In this document: positions 19,101-27,899 of the stretch, one piece after another
How the letters are laid out: each line of letters opens with the position of its first letter
How positions within the stretch are numbered: position 1 is the first letter of the stretch
Origin: Saccharopolyspora elongata
GTDB lineage: Bacteria; Actinomycetota; Actinomycetes; Mycobacteriales; Pseudonocardiaceae
Assembly: GCF_004348985.1 (NCBI RefSeq)
Contig: NZ_SMKW01000021.1
Location: 59,892 to 123,891, forward strand
DNA: 64,000 nucleotides
Reading direction: 5' to 3'
The notes under the pieces: generated by a model
Told to the model about the DNA's origin: nothing
What the model saw: the letters and a program-made list of their open reading frames with translations, nothing else
The model's database searches: none
Program-made: the position numbers and the translations under genes

Positions 19101-19568
19101 TCACGACTCTCGCTGCCGGTGCCACTTCTGCATAAGCTCAGGGATCTCGGCGCGGAGGAACTCGAAGAACCGGCGGGTCTCGTCCAGGCGCCTCCCGGCC
19201 CCCGTTTCCTCTCCAACTGCGGCCACGCCTTCGGCGAGGGTCCGCTCCCAGCCGAGCAGTTCCGCGTCGCGCTGGACGATGCTCGCGTACCAGACGTCGT
19301 CGAGCACCCGGTAATGATCGCGCCGCTCGCCGGGACCCCGCTCCCGCACCACCAGCTTGACCTGCACCAGGTAGCGGACCGCGCCGGACACCGCCGCCGG
19401 GCTCACGTCCAGCACCTCGGCGAGCTCGCTCGCCGTCCGCCGCCCCTCGTCGGCGACCAGCAGGCTCGCGAACACCCGCGCCGCCATGCGCGGGAAACCG
19501 GCGCCGGTCAGGTCCAGGGCGAACCGCTCGACGAACCGCAGCACCTCGTCGCCCGCGCGTTCTGCCAT
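19101..19568 (-). CDS. MarR/GbsR-like winged-helix transcriptional regulator
   Basis: 155 residues from ATG 19568 with GAGGA about 8 nt upstream. The winged helix is visible in FPRMAARVFASLLVADEGRR-TASELAEVLDVSPAAVSGAVRYL followed by the wing VVRERGPGERRDHYRVLDD. The C-terminal half is helical (DETRRFFEFLRAEIPELMQK) and fits a dimerisation region. It is divergent from the double methyltransferase gene, with a palindrome TTTCAC-N6-GTGAAA between them that is the obvious candidate operator. The most economical reading is repression of the methyltransferase and of itself. Confidence 0.85.
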   Translation of the reverse strand: MAERAGDEVLRFVERFALDLTGAGFPRMAARVFASLLVADEGRRTASELAEVLDVSPAAVSGAVRYLVQVKLVVRERGPGERRDHYRVLDDVWYASIVQRDAELLGWERTLAEGVAAVGEETGAGRRLDETRRFFEFLRAEIPELMQKWHRQRES

Positions 19569-19624
19569 GTCCTCATCCTCAGCAACCGTGTCGATCACTC
19601 GAAAGATTTTATACGTTTTCTTTA

Positions 19625-19654
19625 TTTCACGAATTTGTGAAACAAGTGTAGCTT
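19625..19654 (+). promoter_or_regulatory. Operator palindrome and leaderless promoter of the double methyltransferase gene
   Basis: TTTCACGAATTTGTGAAA (19625-19642) is a palindrome with 16 of 18 positions symmetric. A TAGCTT -10 element (19649-19654) follows, 7 nt before the GTG start, so the transcript would be leaderless or nearly so. The palindrome covers the -35/spacer position, as expected for repression by the divergent MarR-like protein. Confidence 0.65.
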
Positions 19655-19661
19655 GGGCCAC

Positions 19662-21290
19662 GTGACCGAACAGATCCGGTTTACCGGCGCTCAGCAGACG
19701 CTCCTCGGCCCCCTCTACGCCCGGGCCATGGACAACCGCAGGCCCGACCCGGTGCTCGGCGACGAGACGGCGGACCGGCTGCTCGACCGCATCGACTTCG
19801 ACTTCCGCAGGCTGTTGGGCTCGGGAGATCAGATGGCGGTGATCCTGCGGGCCAAGCAACTCGACGACTGGGCGGCGCGCTACCTCGCCGAGCACCCCGA
19901 CGCGGTGGTGCTGCACCTGGCGTGCGGCCTGGACAGCCGGGCGTTCCGGCTCGCCGTGCCCGCCGGCGTGCGCTGGTACGACATCGACATGCCCGACGTG
20001 ATCGAGCTGCGGAACCGCCTCTACCCGCAGGGCCCGGCGAACTACCGCACCATCGCGGCATCGGTGACCGATCGGGACTGGCTCGACGAGATCCCGACCG
20101 GGCGGCCGACGCTGGTCATCGCCGAGGGCCTGACGATGTACCTGACCGAGGCGGACGGCGTGGACCTGCTGCGCCGGCTGGTCGAGCGCTTCGAGATCGG
20201 CGAGATGATCTTCGACGCGGTGCTGCCGTGGACCGTGACGGCCGCGCGCTTCTCCGGGTTCCTGCAGCGAACGGGCGCCTCCTTCCACTGGGGCATCGGC
20301 GATCCCCACGCCCTCGAACTGCGCGTGCCCGGCCTCCGGCTGCGGCAGGAACTGCCGATGATGGACCTGCCGGCCGTGGCGAAGGTGCGCGCGACCGACC
20401 GCGCGATCGCGAAGATCATGAACACCACCCCGGCGCTGCGCAAGGCCATGCGACTGCTGCACTACAGCTTCGAACACCAGGAGCGCGAGAAGGTCGAGCT
20501 GACCGGCGCACAGGCGACGATGCTCGCCACGCTCTACCTGCGTGCGCTGGACAACCGGTCGGCGGACCCGATGCTCGGCGACCGGCACGCCGACGAGGCC
20601 TTTCAGCGCATCGATTTCGACTTCGGCAAATTCAAGTTGCGCGCGCACAACGCCGGTTCCGTGGCGATGCGCGCCAAGGCGCTGGATCGCTGGGTCGAGG
20701 AGGCCCTGCGGCCCGGCATGACAATCCTGCACCTGGGTTGCGGGCTGGACAGCCGCTTCGAGCGGATCAACCCGCCGGAGAGCGTCGAGTGGTACGACAT
20801 CGACCGGCCCGACGTCATCGAGCTGCGCCGACGCCTCTTCCCCGAACGCCCGCACCACCACACCATCGCCTCGTCGGTGACCGCGCCCGGCCTGCTCGAC
20901 GGCATCCCCGGCGACCGGCCGGTCCTGGTGGTCGCCGAAGGGCTCACGATGTACCTGTCCGAAGTGGATGGTCTGGCGCTGCTGCGCCGCATCATCGGGC
21001 TCTTCCCCAGCGGAGAGCTGGTCTTCGACGCCTTCAGCAGCCTGGGGGTCCGGGTGTCCAACCGCTTCAACCCCGCGGTGGTCCACGCCGGAGCGCGCCT
21101 GCACTGGGGCATCGACGAGCCGCGCGCGCTGGAATCCAGCGTGCCCGGGCTGCGGTTCGTCACCGAGTGGTCGTTCACCGATGCGCCAGAACTCGACAGG
21201 TACCCGCTCCCGGCACGCGCCGCCATCCGCGCGTCCGGGCGCATCACCGCGATGCGGCGGATGGGCCGGATGCTCCGCTACCGGTTCTGA
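19662..21290 (+). CDS. Tandem (fused) LCMT/TcmP-type SAM-dependent methyltransferase
   Basis: 542 residues made of two full copies of the same domain. Copy 1 (~1-272) has FTGAQQTLLGPLYARAMDNR, the SAM motif VVLHLACGLDSRAFRL, WYDIDMPDVIELR and EGLTMYLTEADG. Copy 2 (~273-542) has LTGAQATMLATLYLRALDNR, TILHLGCGLDSRFERI, WYDIDRPDVIELR and EGLTMYLSEVDG. These are hallmarks of the leucine-carboxyl-methyltransferase-like class I family (polyketide O-methyltransferase TcmP type), usually ~270 residues. Both copies keep the SAM-binding and acidic motifs, so both may be active. The junction (LHYSFEHQEREKVELTG) replaces what in copy 2 is the C-terminus (LRYRF). The substrate is unknown. The gene is divergent from a MarR-like regulator. 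Confidence 0.88.
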   Translation: MTEQIRFTGAQQTLLGPLYARAMDNRRPDPVLGDETADRLLDRIDFDFRRLLGSGDQMAVILRAKQLDDWAARYLAEHPDAVVLHLACGLDSRAFRLAVPAGVRWYDIDMPDVIELRNRLYPQGPANYRTIAASVTDRDWLDEIPTGRPTLVIAEGLTMYLTEADGVDLLRRLVERFEIGEMIFDAVLPWTVTAARFSGFLQRTGASFHWGIGDPHALELRVPGLRLRQELPMMDLPAVAKVRATDRAIAKIMNTTPALRKAMRLLHYSFEHQEREKVELTGAQATMLATLYLRALDNRSADPMLGDRHADEAFQRIDFDFGKFKLRAHNAGSVAMRAKALDRWVEEALRPGMTILHLGCGLDSRFERINPPESVEWYDIDRPDVIELRRRLFPERPHHHTIASSVTAPGLLDGIPGDRPVLVVAEGLTMYLSEVDGLALLRRIIGLFPSGELVFDAFSSLGVRVSNRFNPAVVHAGARLHWGIDEPRALESSVPGLRFVTEWSFTDAPELDRYPLPARAAIRASGRITAMRRMGRMLRYRF

Positions 21291-21533
21291 CCCAAGCGGA
21301 CTCGATCGGGAGGCGCTCACGGCCAACTCCCCCCGGCCCCGCGCGCCGGTCGGTTGCCTGGTGCCCTCACCGGGAAACCCGGTGGCATCGAGTTCCCGCC
21401 GCCGAGCTCGTCGGCGATCACGAGGATCCACGAGCTCGCGGCGGCTGTACGGCAGCGCACGCCCCGTCCGGGCTTGGCGTGGAGCGGCGGGCCGCCCGCT
21501 GCCGTGGCACGGTTTCGCCAGGAGGTGGTTGCG

Positions 21534-21884
21534 ATGATCAACGGCGCGCACTTGCTGCTGTTCAGCCGGGACGCCGAACGGGACCGGGCGTTCCTCCGCG
21601 ACGTGCTCGGGTTCGACGCCGTCGACGCCGGGGACGGGTGGCTGATCTTCGGGCTGCCGCCCGCAGAACTCGCCACCCATCCCACCCACGGCGAGCCCAC
21701 CTGCGAGCTCTACCTGATGTGCGACGACATCGCGGTCACCATCGGCGAGCTGCAGGAGAGCGGCGTCGAGATCACCCGCCCGGTCAGCAACGAAGGTTGG
21801 GGACTGCTCACCGCGCTCCGCCTGCCCAGCGGCGCCGAAATCGGGCTCTACGAACCCAAGCACCCCCGGCCGACCGGGATGTAG
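21534..21884 (+). CDS. VOC (glyoxalase/bleomycin-resistance fold) protein
   Basis: 116 residues from ATG 21534, with GGAGG about 9 nt upstream. Paired beta-alpha-beta-beta-beta modules are visible: LLLFSRDAERDRAFLRDVLG, then GWLIFGLPPAEL, then CELYLMCDDIAVTIGELQES and LLTALRLPSGAEIGLYEPKH. This is the usual size for a single VOC subunit acting as a dimer. The terminal Glu in IGLYEPKH is at the normal metal-ligand position; no substrate can be assigned. Its 3' end overlaps the convergent beta-propeller gene by 37 bp. Confidence 0.82.
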   Translation: MINGAHLLLFSRDAERDRAFLRDVLGFDAVDAGDGWLIFGLPPAELATHPTHGEPTCELYLMCDDIAVTIGELQESGVEITRPVSNEGWGLLTALRLPSGAEIGLYEPKHPRPTGM

Positions 21885-22873
21885 GCGAGGCCGTGCGCGC
21901 CTGGCTCGCCACGCCGTTCGATCGGCAGGGTCGCCAGCGTGCTCTGGGTTTCGAGGTCGACGACGGAGACCGTCGAGGACGCGACTGCGGACACGTAGGC
22001 GCGCGTGCCGTCGGGCGAGGACGTGATGGTGAGTGGGAAGCCGCCGACCTCGACGCTGCCGAGCGGCTCGTAGGTGCCCGGCGCGTAGCTCAGCAGCCGC
22101 CCGGCTTGCTGCCGGATGGGGGCCGGGTCGCCGTCGAACCGGAGCCCGCCGACGAGCAGCGTGCCGGTGCTGGTGATGTGGACCGCGAGCACGGGCTCCT
22201 CGGTGCGGATCGTCCGGACGATGTCGTTGGTCTGGGTGTCGATCACCTCGATGGCGGTCGGGGCGTCGGGTGCCCCGGCCTTCGGCGTGGCCACGCACAC
22301 GTGCTTGCCGTCAGGGGTGACGGCGATTCCTTCGCTGCCAGCGACCGGCACCTGGCGCAGCAGCCGGCCGGCCTGCAGGTCGACCGCCGAGACGAACGGG
22401 GCCTCCTTGTTGCTTGCGTAGCCGCGACGCCCGTCCGGCGTGATCACGAACCAGTGCGGGCCCGGCGCCTCGGTGTCGATGCGGCCGATCGGCTTGCGGG
22501 TCTTCGTGTCGAGCACGACCACGCCGCCCGGCCCGGCGGGCCCGGCCTCGACGCTGACGTACAGCCGCCGGTTCTCGACGTCCAGCGCCAGGCCGTGCGG
22601 GCCGTGCTCCGGTGAGAGGTCCACGACCTCGACGATCTCGCGCGCATCGGGGTCGATGACCACCACCTCGTGGGCCCGGCCGGCGTTCTCGTCGTAGTAG
22701 CCAGAGTGGTAGGCGATCGTGCAGTACAGGACCCGGTGCTCGGGGTCGAAGCAGAGTTCGTGCGGTTCCGAGGGCAGTTCGAGGGTTTCGAGCGGCTGGT
22801 GGGTGATCGCGTCGTAGAAGCTCACGGTGGGGCCGCTCTGGCTGACCACTGCCAGCACGTCGCCGGTCTGCAT
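21848..22873 (-). CDS. YncE-like seven-bladed beta-propeller protein (YVTN repeats)
   Basis: 341 residues with repeated ~40-residue blades: SFYDAITHQPLETLELPSEP, VVVIDPDAREIVEVVDLSPE, GVVVLDTKTRKPIGRIDTEA, TAIEVIDTQTNDIVRTIRTE and VSVVDLETQSTLATLPIERR, with linking phrases like ITPDGRRGYASN and VTPDGKHVCVA. No signal peptide is visible, so it is probably cytoplasmic, unlike many YncE proteins. The ligand is unknown. The gene is divergent from a LysR regulator whose candidate sites lie between them, suggesting LysR control. Confidence 0.82.
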   Translation of the reverse strand: MQTGDVLAVVSQSGPTVSFYDAITHQPLETLELPSEPHELCFDPEHRVLYCTIAYHSGYYDENAGRAHEVVVIDPDAREIVEVVDLSPEHGPHGLALDVENRRLYVSVEAGPAGPGGVVVLDTKTRKPIGRIDTEAPGPHWFVITPDGRRGYASNKEAPFVSAVDLQAGRLLRQVPVAGSEGIAVTPDGKHVCVATPKAGAPDAPTAIEVIDTQTNDIVRTIRTEEPVLAVHITSTGTLLVGGLRFDGDPAPIRQQAGRLLSYAPGTYEPLGSVEVGGFPLTITSSPDGTRAYVSAVASSTVSVVDLETQSTLATLPIERRGEPGAHGLAYIPVGRGCLGS

Positions 22874-22943
22874 GGCCGGTTCTCCTCAGGTCGAAAGGTT
22901 CCCGCCGGTGCGGGATCATCTCCACCTTGGGCCGGACAAACCG

Positions 22944-22993
22944 TTGCCGCGATGGCAAAGCCGGCACGCAATACTTGCCCCGCGCGCAATACT
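22944..22993. promoter_or_regulatory. Candidate LysR binding region between the propeller and LysR genes
   Basis: TTGCCGCGATGGCAA (22944-22958) is a perfect interrupted palindrome containing the T-N11-A pattern of LysR sites. Two copies of CGCAATACT follow at 22967-22975 and 22985-22993, 18 bp apart and so on nearly the same DNA face. Confidence 0.5.
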
Positions 22994-23049
22994 GCTGGTG
23001 ACCAACACCCTTCGCGACAGCTGTGACCGACGTCATAATGGAGTTCCAT

Positions 23050-23958
23050 GTGTCCACAATGGACTTGAACCTGCTGGTGGCACTGGATGCGCTGCTGCAC
23101 GAGCAAAGCGTGACGCGCGCCGCGGAACAGCTGCAGACCTCGCCCGCGGCCATGAGCCGGACGCTCGGCCGGATCCGCCGCATCCTGCACGATCCGATCC
23201 TGGTGCGCGCCGGCCAGAGCATGGTCATGACGCCGTTCGCCGCAGCGATGCGCGACGACGTGCATTCCGTCATCGAGCAATCGCGCACGCTGCTCAGCCG
23301 CGGCGCGGCGTTCGACCCCGCTTCGCTGTCCCGCACCTTCACCTTGCAGACGAGCGATCTCCTGATCGACGCGCTGACGCCCGGACTGCTCGCGGCGGCC
23401 GGGAACGACGCGCCGGGAGTGACGCTGCGGTTCGCTTCCGAAGCCGTCGAGGACACCCGCGCCCTGCGCGACGGCCTGATCGATGTCGAACTCGGGGTGC
23501 TCAAGCACCTCGATCCCGAGACCTGCACGGCGCCGTTGACGTCGCTGCGGTTGGTCGGCGCGGTTCGCTCCGAGCATCCGCTGGCTCGCGGCCGGATCAC
23601 ACCGCAGCGATTCGGCGCGGCCGAGCACATCAGCGTTTCGCGGCGCGGTCACGCGCGGGGGCCGGTGGACGAGCGATTGGCCAAGCTGGGGATCCAGCGG
23701 CGAGTCGCGGTCGTGCTGCCCAGCCACACCGCCGCCCTGCTGCTGGCGCGGGAGACCGATCTCGTCTGCCTGACAACGGAATCCGCGGCGCGACGGCTCG
23801 GTCTGCACACCTTCGAGGTGCCACTGGACCTCCCAGGGCTGGAGGTGGGCATGGCGTGGCACCCCCGCAACGACGCGGACGCGGCCCACCAGTGGCTGCG
23901 GGCCCGCATCCGGGACACCGTCGCCGGACTCGACTCCGCCGGCGGCGCAATTCCCTGA
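23050..23958 (+). CDS. LysR-family transcriptional regulator
   Basis: 302 residues. The N-terminal winged HTH is clear: MDLNLLVALDALLHEQSVTRAAEQLQTSPAAMSRTLGRIRRIL, followed by the periplasmic-binding-like effector domain (TFTLQTSDLLIDALTPGLLA, VELGVLKHLDPE, LTTESAARRLGLHTFEVPLD). The form resembles the NodD/NahR-like subgroup (DLNLL.ALDALL). The start is GTG 23050 because GGAG lies 6 nt upstream; ATG 23059 and GTG 23023 are alternatives. Divergent from the beta-propeller gene, its probable target. Confidence 0.88.
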   Translation: MSTMDLNLLVALDALLHEQSVTRAAEQLQTSPAAMSRTLGRIRRILHDPILVRAGQSMVMTPFAAAMRDDVHSVIEQSRTLLSRGAAFDPASLSRTFTLQTSDLLIDALTPGLLAAAGNDAPGVTLRFASEAVEDTRALRDGLIDVELGVLKHLDPETCTAPLTSLRLVGAVRSEHPLARGRITPQRFGAAEHISVSRRGHARGPVDERLAKLGIQRRVAVVLPSHTAALLLARETDLVCLTTESAARRLGLHTFEVPLDLPGLEVGMAWHPRNDADAAHQWLRARIRDTVAGLDSAGGAIP

Positions 23959-24131
23959 CCGTTCTGCCGGCGTCTACAGCTCAGGAAGCGCCGAAGACAC
24001 AGGAACAGGGCGAGCCTTCCTCGCACTGCGGAGAGGGGCGTGCCCGCTTCCGCAGGACCGAACCCCGCTCGGCCGCGCATGATCCGCCAGCCGAAGCATT
24101 GTCTATTTAGGACACCGAACCGCTCGTCGGG

Positions 24132-26615
24132 TCAGAGCTTGCTGATCGGCACGCTGCCGATCAGCATCAGGCGAACCGTGCCGGAGCTGCCGAAGTCGAT
24201 CGTCGCGGTGGCCCGCGGTCCCTCGCCCTCGGTGGACAGCACCGTGCCCAGGCCGTACTTGTCGTGGGTGACCCGATCGCCGGCCGCCAGCTTGATGGCG
24301 ACCGTGTCCTTCCAGCCCTTCATGCCGGTGCTGCGCATGCCGCGCTCCGCCAGCCCCGCCTGGGCGGAATCCGACCCGGTGCGGTCGAAACCACCGCGGC
24401 TGCCCCAGGTGCTGCGCACCTGCGGGGCGGCTCGCTCTGGTTCGATCCGGCGCCAGTGCATCAGCTCGTCCGGGATCTCGGTGAGGAACCGGGACGCCGG
24501 GTTCGTCATCGGCTGCCCCCACGCCGAGCGCATGAGCGCCCGCGATAGGTACAGCCGCTGCCGGGCACGGGTGATGCCCACGTACGCCAGCCGCCGTTCC
24601 TCCGCCAGCTCGGCAGGGTCGCCGAGCGCCCGCGAGTGCGGGAACACGCCGTCCTCCCAGCCGGTGCAGAACACCACCGGGAACTCCAGGCCCTTCGCGG
24701 TGTGCAGGGTCATCAGGGTGACGACCCCGTCCCCCGACTCCGGCAGCGAATCCGCGTCCGCAACCAGCGAGACGCGCTCCAGGAACGCCGACAGCGAGTC
24801 GTCCGCGGGCAGCCCCAGCGCCGCCTCCTCGGCGTCCTCCGCCGCCGGCACCGCCTCCGAGACGACCGCCTCGGCCGACGGATCGACCTCGGCCGCGGCC
24901 TCGCCGACCGGCGCTCCCGCCAGGGTCTCGGTGAACTCCCGCGCGACCGTCACGAGCTCGGTCAGGTTCTCCACCCGCGTCGCGTCCTGCGGATCGTCGC
25001 TGGCTTCCAGTTCGGCGCGGTAGCCGGTGCTCTCCAGCACCTTCTCGAGGATCTCGGCGACATCGGACTCCGCCGCGACCGCCTGGAGCTCATCGAGCAG
25101 CGCCACGAAGCCCGCGATGGCGTTCCTCGCCCGCGTGTTGAGCAGCGGAACCTGCCCGGCCGCCGCTTTGCGCAGCGCGGCGGCGAACGAGATCCGCTCC
25201 TGCTCGGCGTGCACGGCGACCACGGCCTCCGCCCGGTCGCCGATGCCGCGCTTGGGCACGTTGAGGATGCGGCGCAGGCTGACCGTGTCGTCCGGGTTGT
25301 CCAGCACGCGCAGGTAGGCCAGCGCGTCCCGGACCTCGCGGCGCTCGTAGAAGCGGACGCCGCCGACCACCCGGTACGGCAGGCCCAGCCGGATGAACAC
25401 CTCCTCGAACACCCGGGACTGGTTGTTCGTCCGGTAGAACACCGCGATGTCGTTGAACGTCGCGTCGCCCTCGTCCACCAGCCGGTCGATCTCGCCGGCG
25501 ACGAACGCACCCTCGTCGTGCTCGTTGTCCGCGACGTAGCCGACGATCCGCTCGCCGTCCCCGGCATCGCTCCACAGCCGCTTGTCGCGCCGGTTCGGGT
25601 TGCGCCGGATCACCGAGTTGGCCGCGGACAGGATCGTCTGCGTGGAGCGGTAGTTCTGCTCCAGCAGGATCGTCCTGGCCTGCGGGTAGTCGCGCTCGAA
25701 CTCCTCGATGTTGCGGATCGTCGCGCCCCGGAAGGCGTAGATCGACTGGTCGGCGTCACCGACCACGCACAGCTCCGCCGGCTCGACGCCGCCGTCGGTC
25801 GTCCCGGTGCCGACCAGCTCGCGCACCAGCACGTACTGCGCGTGGTTGGTGTCCTGGTACTCGTCGACCAGCACGTGCCGGAAGCGCCGCCGGTAGTACT
25901 CCGCGACCGCCGGGTGGTCCTGCAGCAGCTCCACCGTGCGCATGATCAGGTCGTCGAAGTCCATCGCGTTGGACTCGACCAGCCGGCGCTGGTAGCCCGC
26001 GTAGACCTGGGCGACCTTGCGCTCCATGTCGTTGCCCGCCTGCTCGGCGGCGGCCTCCGGGGTCAGCAGCTCGTTCTTCAGGTTCGAGATGTGCACCGCG
26101 AGCGTGCGCGCCGGGTAGCGCTTGGAGTCCAGGTCCTGCTCCCGCGCGATCATGGTGATCAGCCGCCGGGAGTCGTCCGAGTCGTAGATCGAGAAGTTGG
26201 ACGACAGCCCCAGGTTCTTGGCCTCGCGGCGCAGCACCCGGACGCACATGGAGTGGAACGTCGAAACCCACATCACGTTGGCCCGCCGACCCACCAGATC
26301 GACGACGCGTTCCTTCATCTCGGCCGCGGCCTTGTTGGTGAAGGTGATCGCCATGATCTGGCCCGGGTGCACGCCACCCGCGAGCAGGTAGGCGATCCGG
26401 TTGGTCAGCACCCGCGTCTTGCCCGACCCGGCGCCGGCCACCACGAGCAGCGGCGAGCCGGTGTGCACCACCGCGTCGCGCTGCTGCGGGTTCAGACCGT
26501 TGAGCAGCGCGTCCGGATCCGGGCCGGACCGCGAGGCGCGCCCGGATTCGTCCGACTGCGGCGATCCGTGCTGCGGAAGATCGCTCTGCCACTGGAGGTC
26601 GAGTGGGGTGCTCAT
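24132..26615 (-). CDS. pcrA: ATP-dependent DNA helicase PcrA/UvrD (UvrD1-type)
   Basis: 827 residues, a superfamily 1A 3'-5' helicase for repair and replication-fork maintenance. In order: Q-motif LNPQQRDAVVHTGSPLLVVA, Walker A GAGSGKT (~62-68), AITFTNKAAAEMKERV (Ia), Walker B VDEYQDTNHAQ, VVGDADQSIYAFRGA (III), EQNYRST (IV), VTLMTLHTAKGLEFPVVF (V) and YVGITRARQRLYL (VI). A ~45-residue Ala/Glu-rich insertion near residue 585 is normal for actinobacterial members. The C-terminal Tudor-like segment (DRVTHDKYGLGTVLSTEGEG) is the RNA-polymerase/Ku contact region in relatives. No LexA box was seen upstream. Confidence 0.95.
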   Translation of the reverse strand: MSTPLDLQWQSDLPQHGSPQSDESGRASRSGPDPDALLNGLNPQQRDAVVHTGSPLLVVAGAGSGKTRVLTNRIAYLLAGGVHPGQIMAITFTNKAAAEMKERVVDLVGRRANVMWVSTFHSMCVRVLRREAKNLGLSSNFSIYDSDDSRRLITMIAREQDLDSKRYPARTLAVHISNLKNELLTPEAAAEQAGNDMERKVAQVYAGYQRRLVESNAMDFDDLIMRTVELLQDHPAVAEYYRRRFRHVLVDEYQDTNHAQYVLVRELVGTGTTDGGVEPAELCVVGDADQSIYAFRGATIRNIEEFERDYPQARTILLEQNYRSTQTILSAANSVIRRNPNRRDKRLWSDAGDGERIVGYVADNEHDEGAFVAGEIDRLVDEGDATFNDIAVFYRTNNQSRVFEEVFIRLGLPYRVVGGVRFYERREVRDALAYLRVLDNPDDTVSLRRILNVPKRGIGDRAEAVVAVHAEQERISFAAALRKAAAGQVPLLNTRARNAIAGFVALLDELQAVAAESDVAEILEKVLESTGYRAELEASDDPQDATRVENLTELVTVAREFTETLAGAPVGEAAAEVDPSAEAVVSEAVPAAEDAEEAALGLPADDSLSAFLERVSLVADADSLPESGDGVVTLMTLHTAKGLEFPVVFCTGWEDGVFPHSRALGDPAELAEERRLAYVGITRARQRLYLSRALMRSAWGQPMTNPASRFLTEIPDELMHWRRIEPERAAPQVRSTWGSRGGFDRTGSDSAQAGLAERGMRSTGMKGWKDTVAIKLAAGDRVTHDKYGLGTVLSTEGEGPRATATIDFGSSGTVRLMLIGSVPISKL

Positions 26616-26882
26616 CGTTGCTCCACGTTACCGGCGTGCCCGGACAAAACCCGAATCCCGGTACCCGAACCGGACGCGCGGGCCGGCTCGCCGGACGGTT
26701 CGGACACCGACACCCGAGGCCCGGAGCCCGGCCCACCGACGGCGTGCCCGGCACAGCTCCGCCCCAATCCCCGGCCGCGAAACTCAGGGACCGCCCCGGG
26801 ACTTACCCCGATCCCCCGCGCGCAGCCGGCCCGGAGGGTGAGTTCCGACCGCCGAAACCGCCACGGAAACGGAACGGGCCCC

Positions 26883-27602
26883 ATGGAGCTGATCAGCCAG
26901 ATCGACGCCGCGATCCGGGAGTTCATCGCGTGGGCCGCGACGCTGAACCCGTGGCTGTGCGTGCTGCTGGCGCTGATCCTGCTGTCATTGGAAACCTCCC
27001 TCTTCATCGGTTTGCTGATCCCCGGCGAGGCGACGCTGCTGCTCACCATCGCCGTCCTCGGCGCCAGGTGGGCGCCGGCGCTGTTCGGCGCCGCGGTGCT
27101 GGGCAACGTCATCGGGCAGAGCGGGGGTTACTGGCTGGGCCGCCTGATCGGCCCCGGGCTCCGCAACACGTGGGTCGGGCGCAAGATCGGGGCGCGCCGC
27201 TGGCTGGCCGCCGAGGCGGTCGTGCACGACACCGGCGGGCGCGCGCTGATCACGACGCGATTCGTCGCCGTGGTACACGCCGTGGTCCCGGCGGTGGTCG
27301 GCACGCTGCGGCTGCCGTACCGCCGTTTTCTGGCGCTCTCGGCGGCCGCCGGCGCGCTGTGGTCGGCGGCGCAGACCACGGTCGCGGTGGCGCTCGGCGA
27401 GGCCGCCCGGGCGGTCGGCTACGGCTGGACAGTGCTCGCGCTGACCTGTGCCGGTGGCCTTGCGGCGGGCATCTTCGTGATCCGCAGCGCGCGTCGGCAG
27501 TCCGCGCGGAGGGCGGCGGAACGGGCCGGCACGGACGCCGCCGGGAGTCACGGCCGGAGTGCTGGTCGGGACGCTGGCCTGCAGCGGATTCGGTCGTCAT
27601 GA
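26883..27602 (+). CDS. DedA-family membrane protein
   Basis: 239 residues from ATG 26883. About five hydrophobic segments (PWLCVLLALILLSLETSLFI, PALFGAAVLGNVIGQSGGYW, TTVAVALGEAARAVGYGWTV) and the DedA/VTT signature: E in SLETSLFIGLLIPGEATLL, and the later R in LITTRFVAVVHAVVPAVVGT. DedA proteins move undecaprenyl phosphate or phospholipids across the membrane in several bacteria; that role is inferred. The C-terminal ~45 residues are Arg/Ala-rich and cytoplasmic. Confidence 0.85.
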   Translation: MELISQIDAAIREFIAWAATLNPWLCVLLALILLSLETSLFIGLLIPGEATLLLTIAVLGARWAPALFGAAVLGNVIGQSGGYWLGRLIGPGLRNTWVGRKIGARRWLAAEAVVHDTGGRALITTRFVAVVHAVVPAVVGTLRLPYRRFLALSAAAGALWSAAQTTVAVALGEAARAVGYGWTVLALTCAGGLAAGIFVIRSARRQSARRAAERAGTDAAGSHGRSAGRDAGLQRIRSS

Positions 27603-27727
27603 CTCCAAGATCCGCGCGGCTCCCGGCACATTTCCACCGAATAACTCGAACTGGTGATCGATAACGACCATGGTCCACCCGTTGGGATGATGGGCCCACC
27701 TCATGGCCAGGCCGATACCGGCTGTGG

Positions 27728-27733
27728 CAGACT
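27728..27733 (+). promoter_or_regulatory. -10 element for the leaderless aromatic leader transcript
   Basis: CAGACT (in GGCAGACT) lies 6 nt before the GTG of the leader peptide. The same element at the same distance precedes the gene at 29320. Such spacing predicts a transcript that begins at or next to the start codon. Confidence 0.5.
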
Positions 27734-27739
27734 GGTCGC

Positions 27740-27802
27740 GTGCGAACGCAGACCTACGAGTTTTTCTACGGGCCCGGGACTCCGGCGCCCGTAGCTGCGT
27801 GA
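27740..27802 (+). CDS. Tyr/Phe-rich leader peptide of the chorismate mutase gene
   Basis: A 20-residue peptide MRTQTYEFFYGPGTPAPVAA read from GTG. Four of residues 6-10 are Tyr or Phe (TAC, TTT, TTC, TAC), a strong concentration of the end products of chorismate-to-prephenate flow. The stop TGA is followed by the terminator-like hairpin at 27821-27847, and the chorismate mutase starts at 27900. Ribosome-mediated attenuation by short peptides rich in the regulated amino acid is classical (trpL, pheL, corynebacterial aroR). The peptide itself probably has no other function. Confidence 0.75.
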   Translation: MRTQTYEFFYGPGTPAPVAA

Positions 27803-27847
27803 GCTCAAAAACCACTACGACGCCCCGGGGTCCTCGGACTCGGGGCG
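27766..27847 (+). terminator. Attenuator: pause hairpin, antiterminator and terminator before the chorismate mutase
   Basis: Three exclusive pairings are visible. Pause hairpin: CTACGGGC (27766-27773) with GCCCGTAG (27787-27794), extended by inner CCGG/CCGG. Terminator: CGCCCCG (27821-27827) with CGGGGCG (27841-27847), extended by GTCC/GGAC. Antiterminator: GGACTCCGG in the loop and right arm of the pause hairpin (27777-27785) can pair with CCGGGGTCC (27825-27833), a 9-bp helix with one G-U, which destroys the terminator. A ribosome stalled on the Phe/Tyr codons would open the pause hairpin and favour antitermination. Confidence 0.65.
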
Positions 27848-27899
27848 TTCGCGCGTTCCGGGGGCCGGGGACGGGGCCGAATCCGGAGGAAAACGCCCG

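Noticed and set aside
19101..22298. Long minus-strand frame covering the methyltransferase and VOC genes
   Set aside because: Only its last ~155 residues are the MarR-like regulator; the rest is the antisense shadow of the double methyltransferase and VOC genes.
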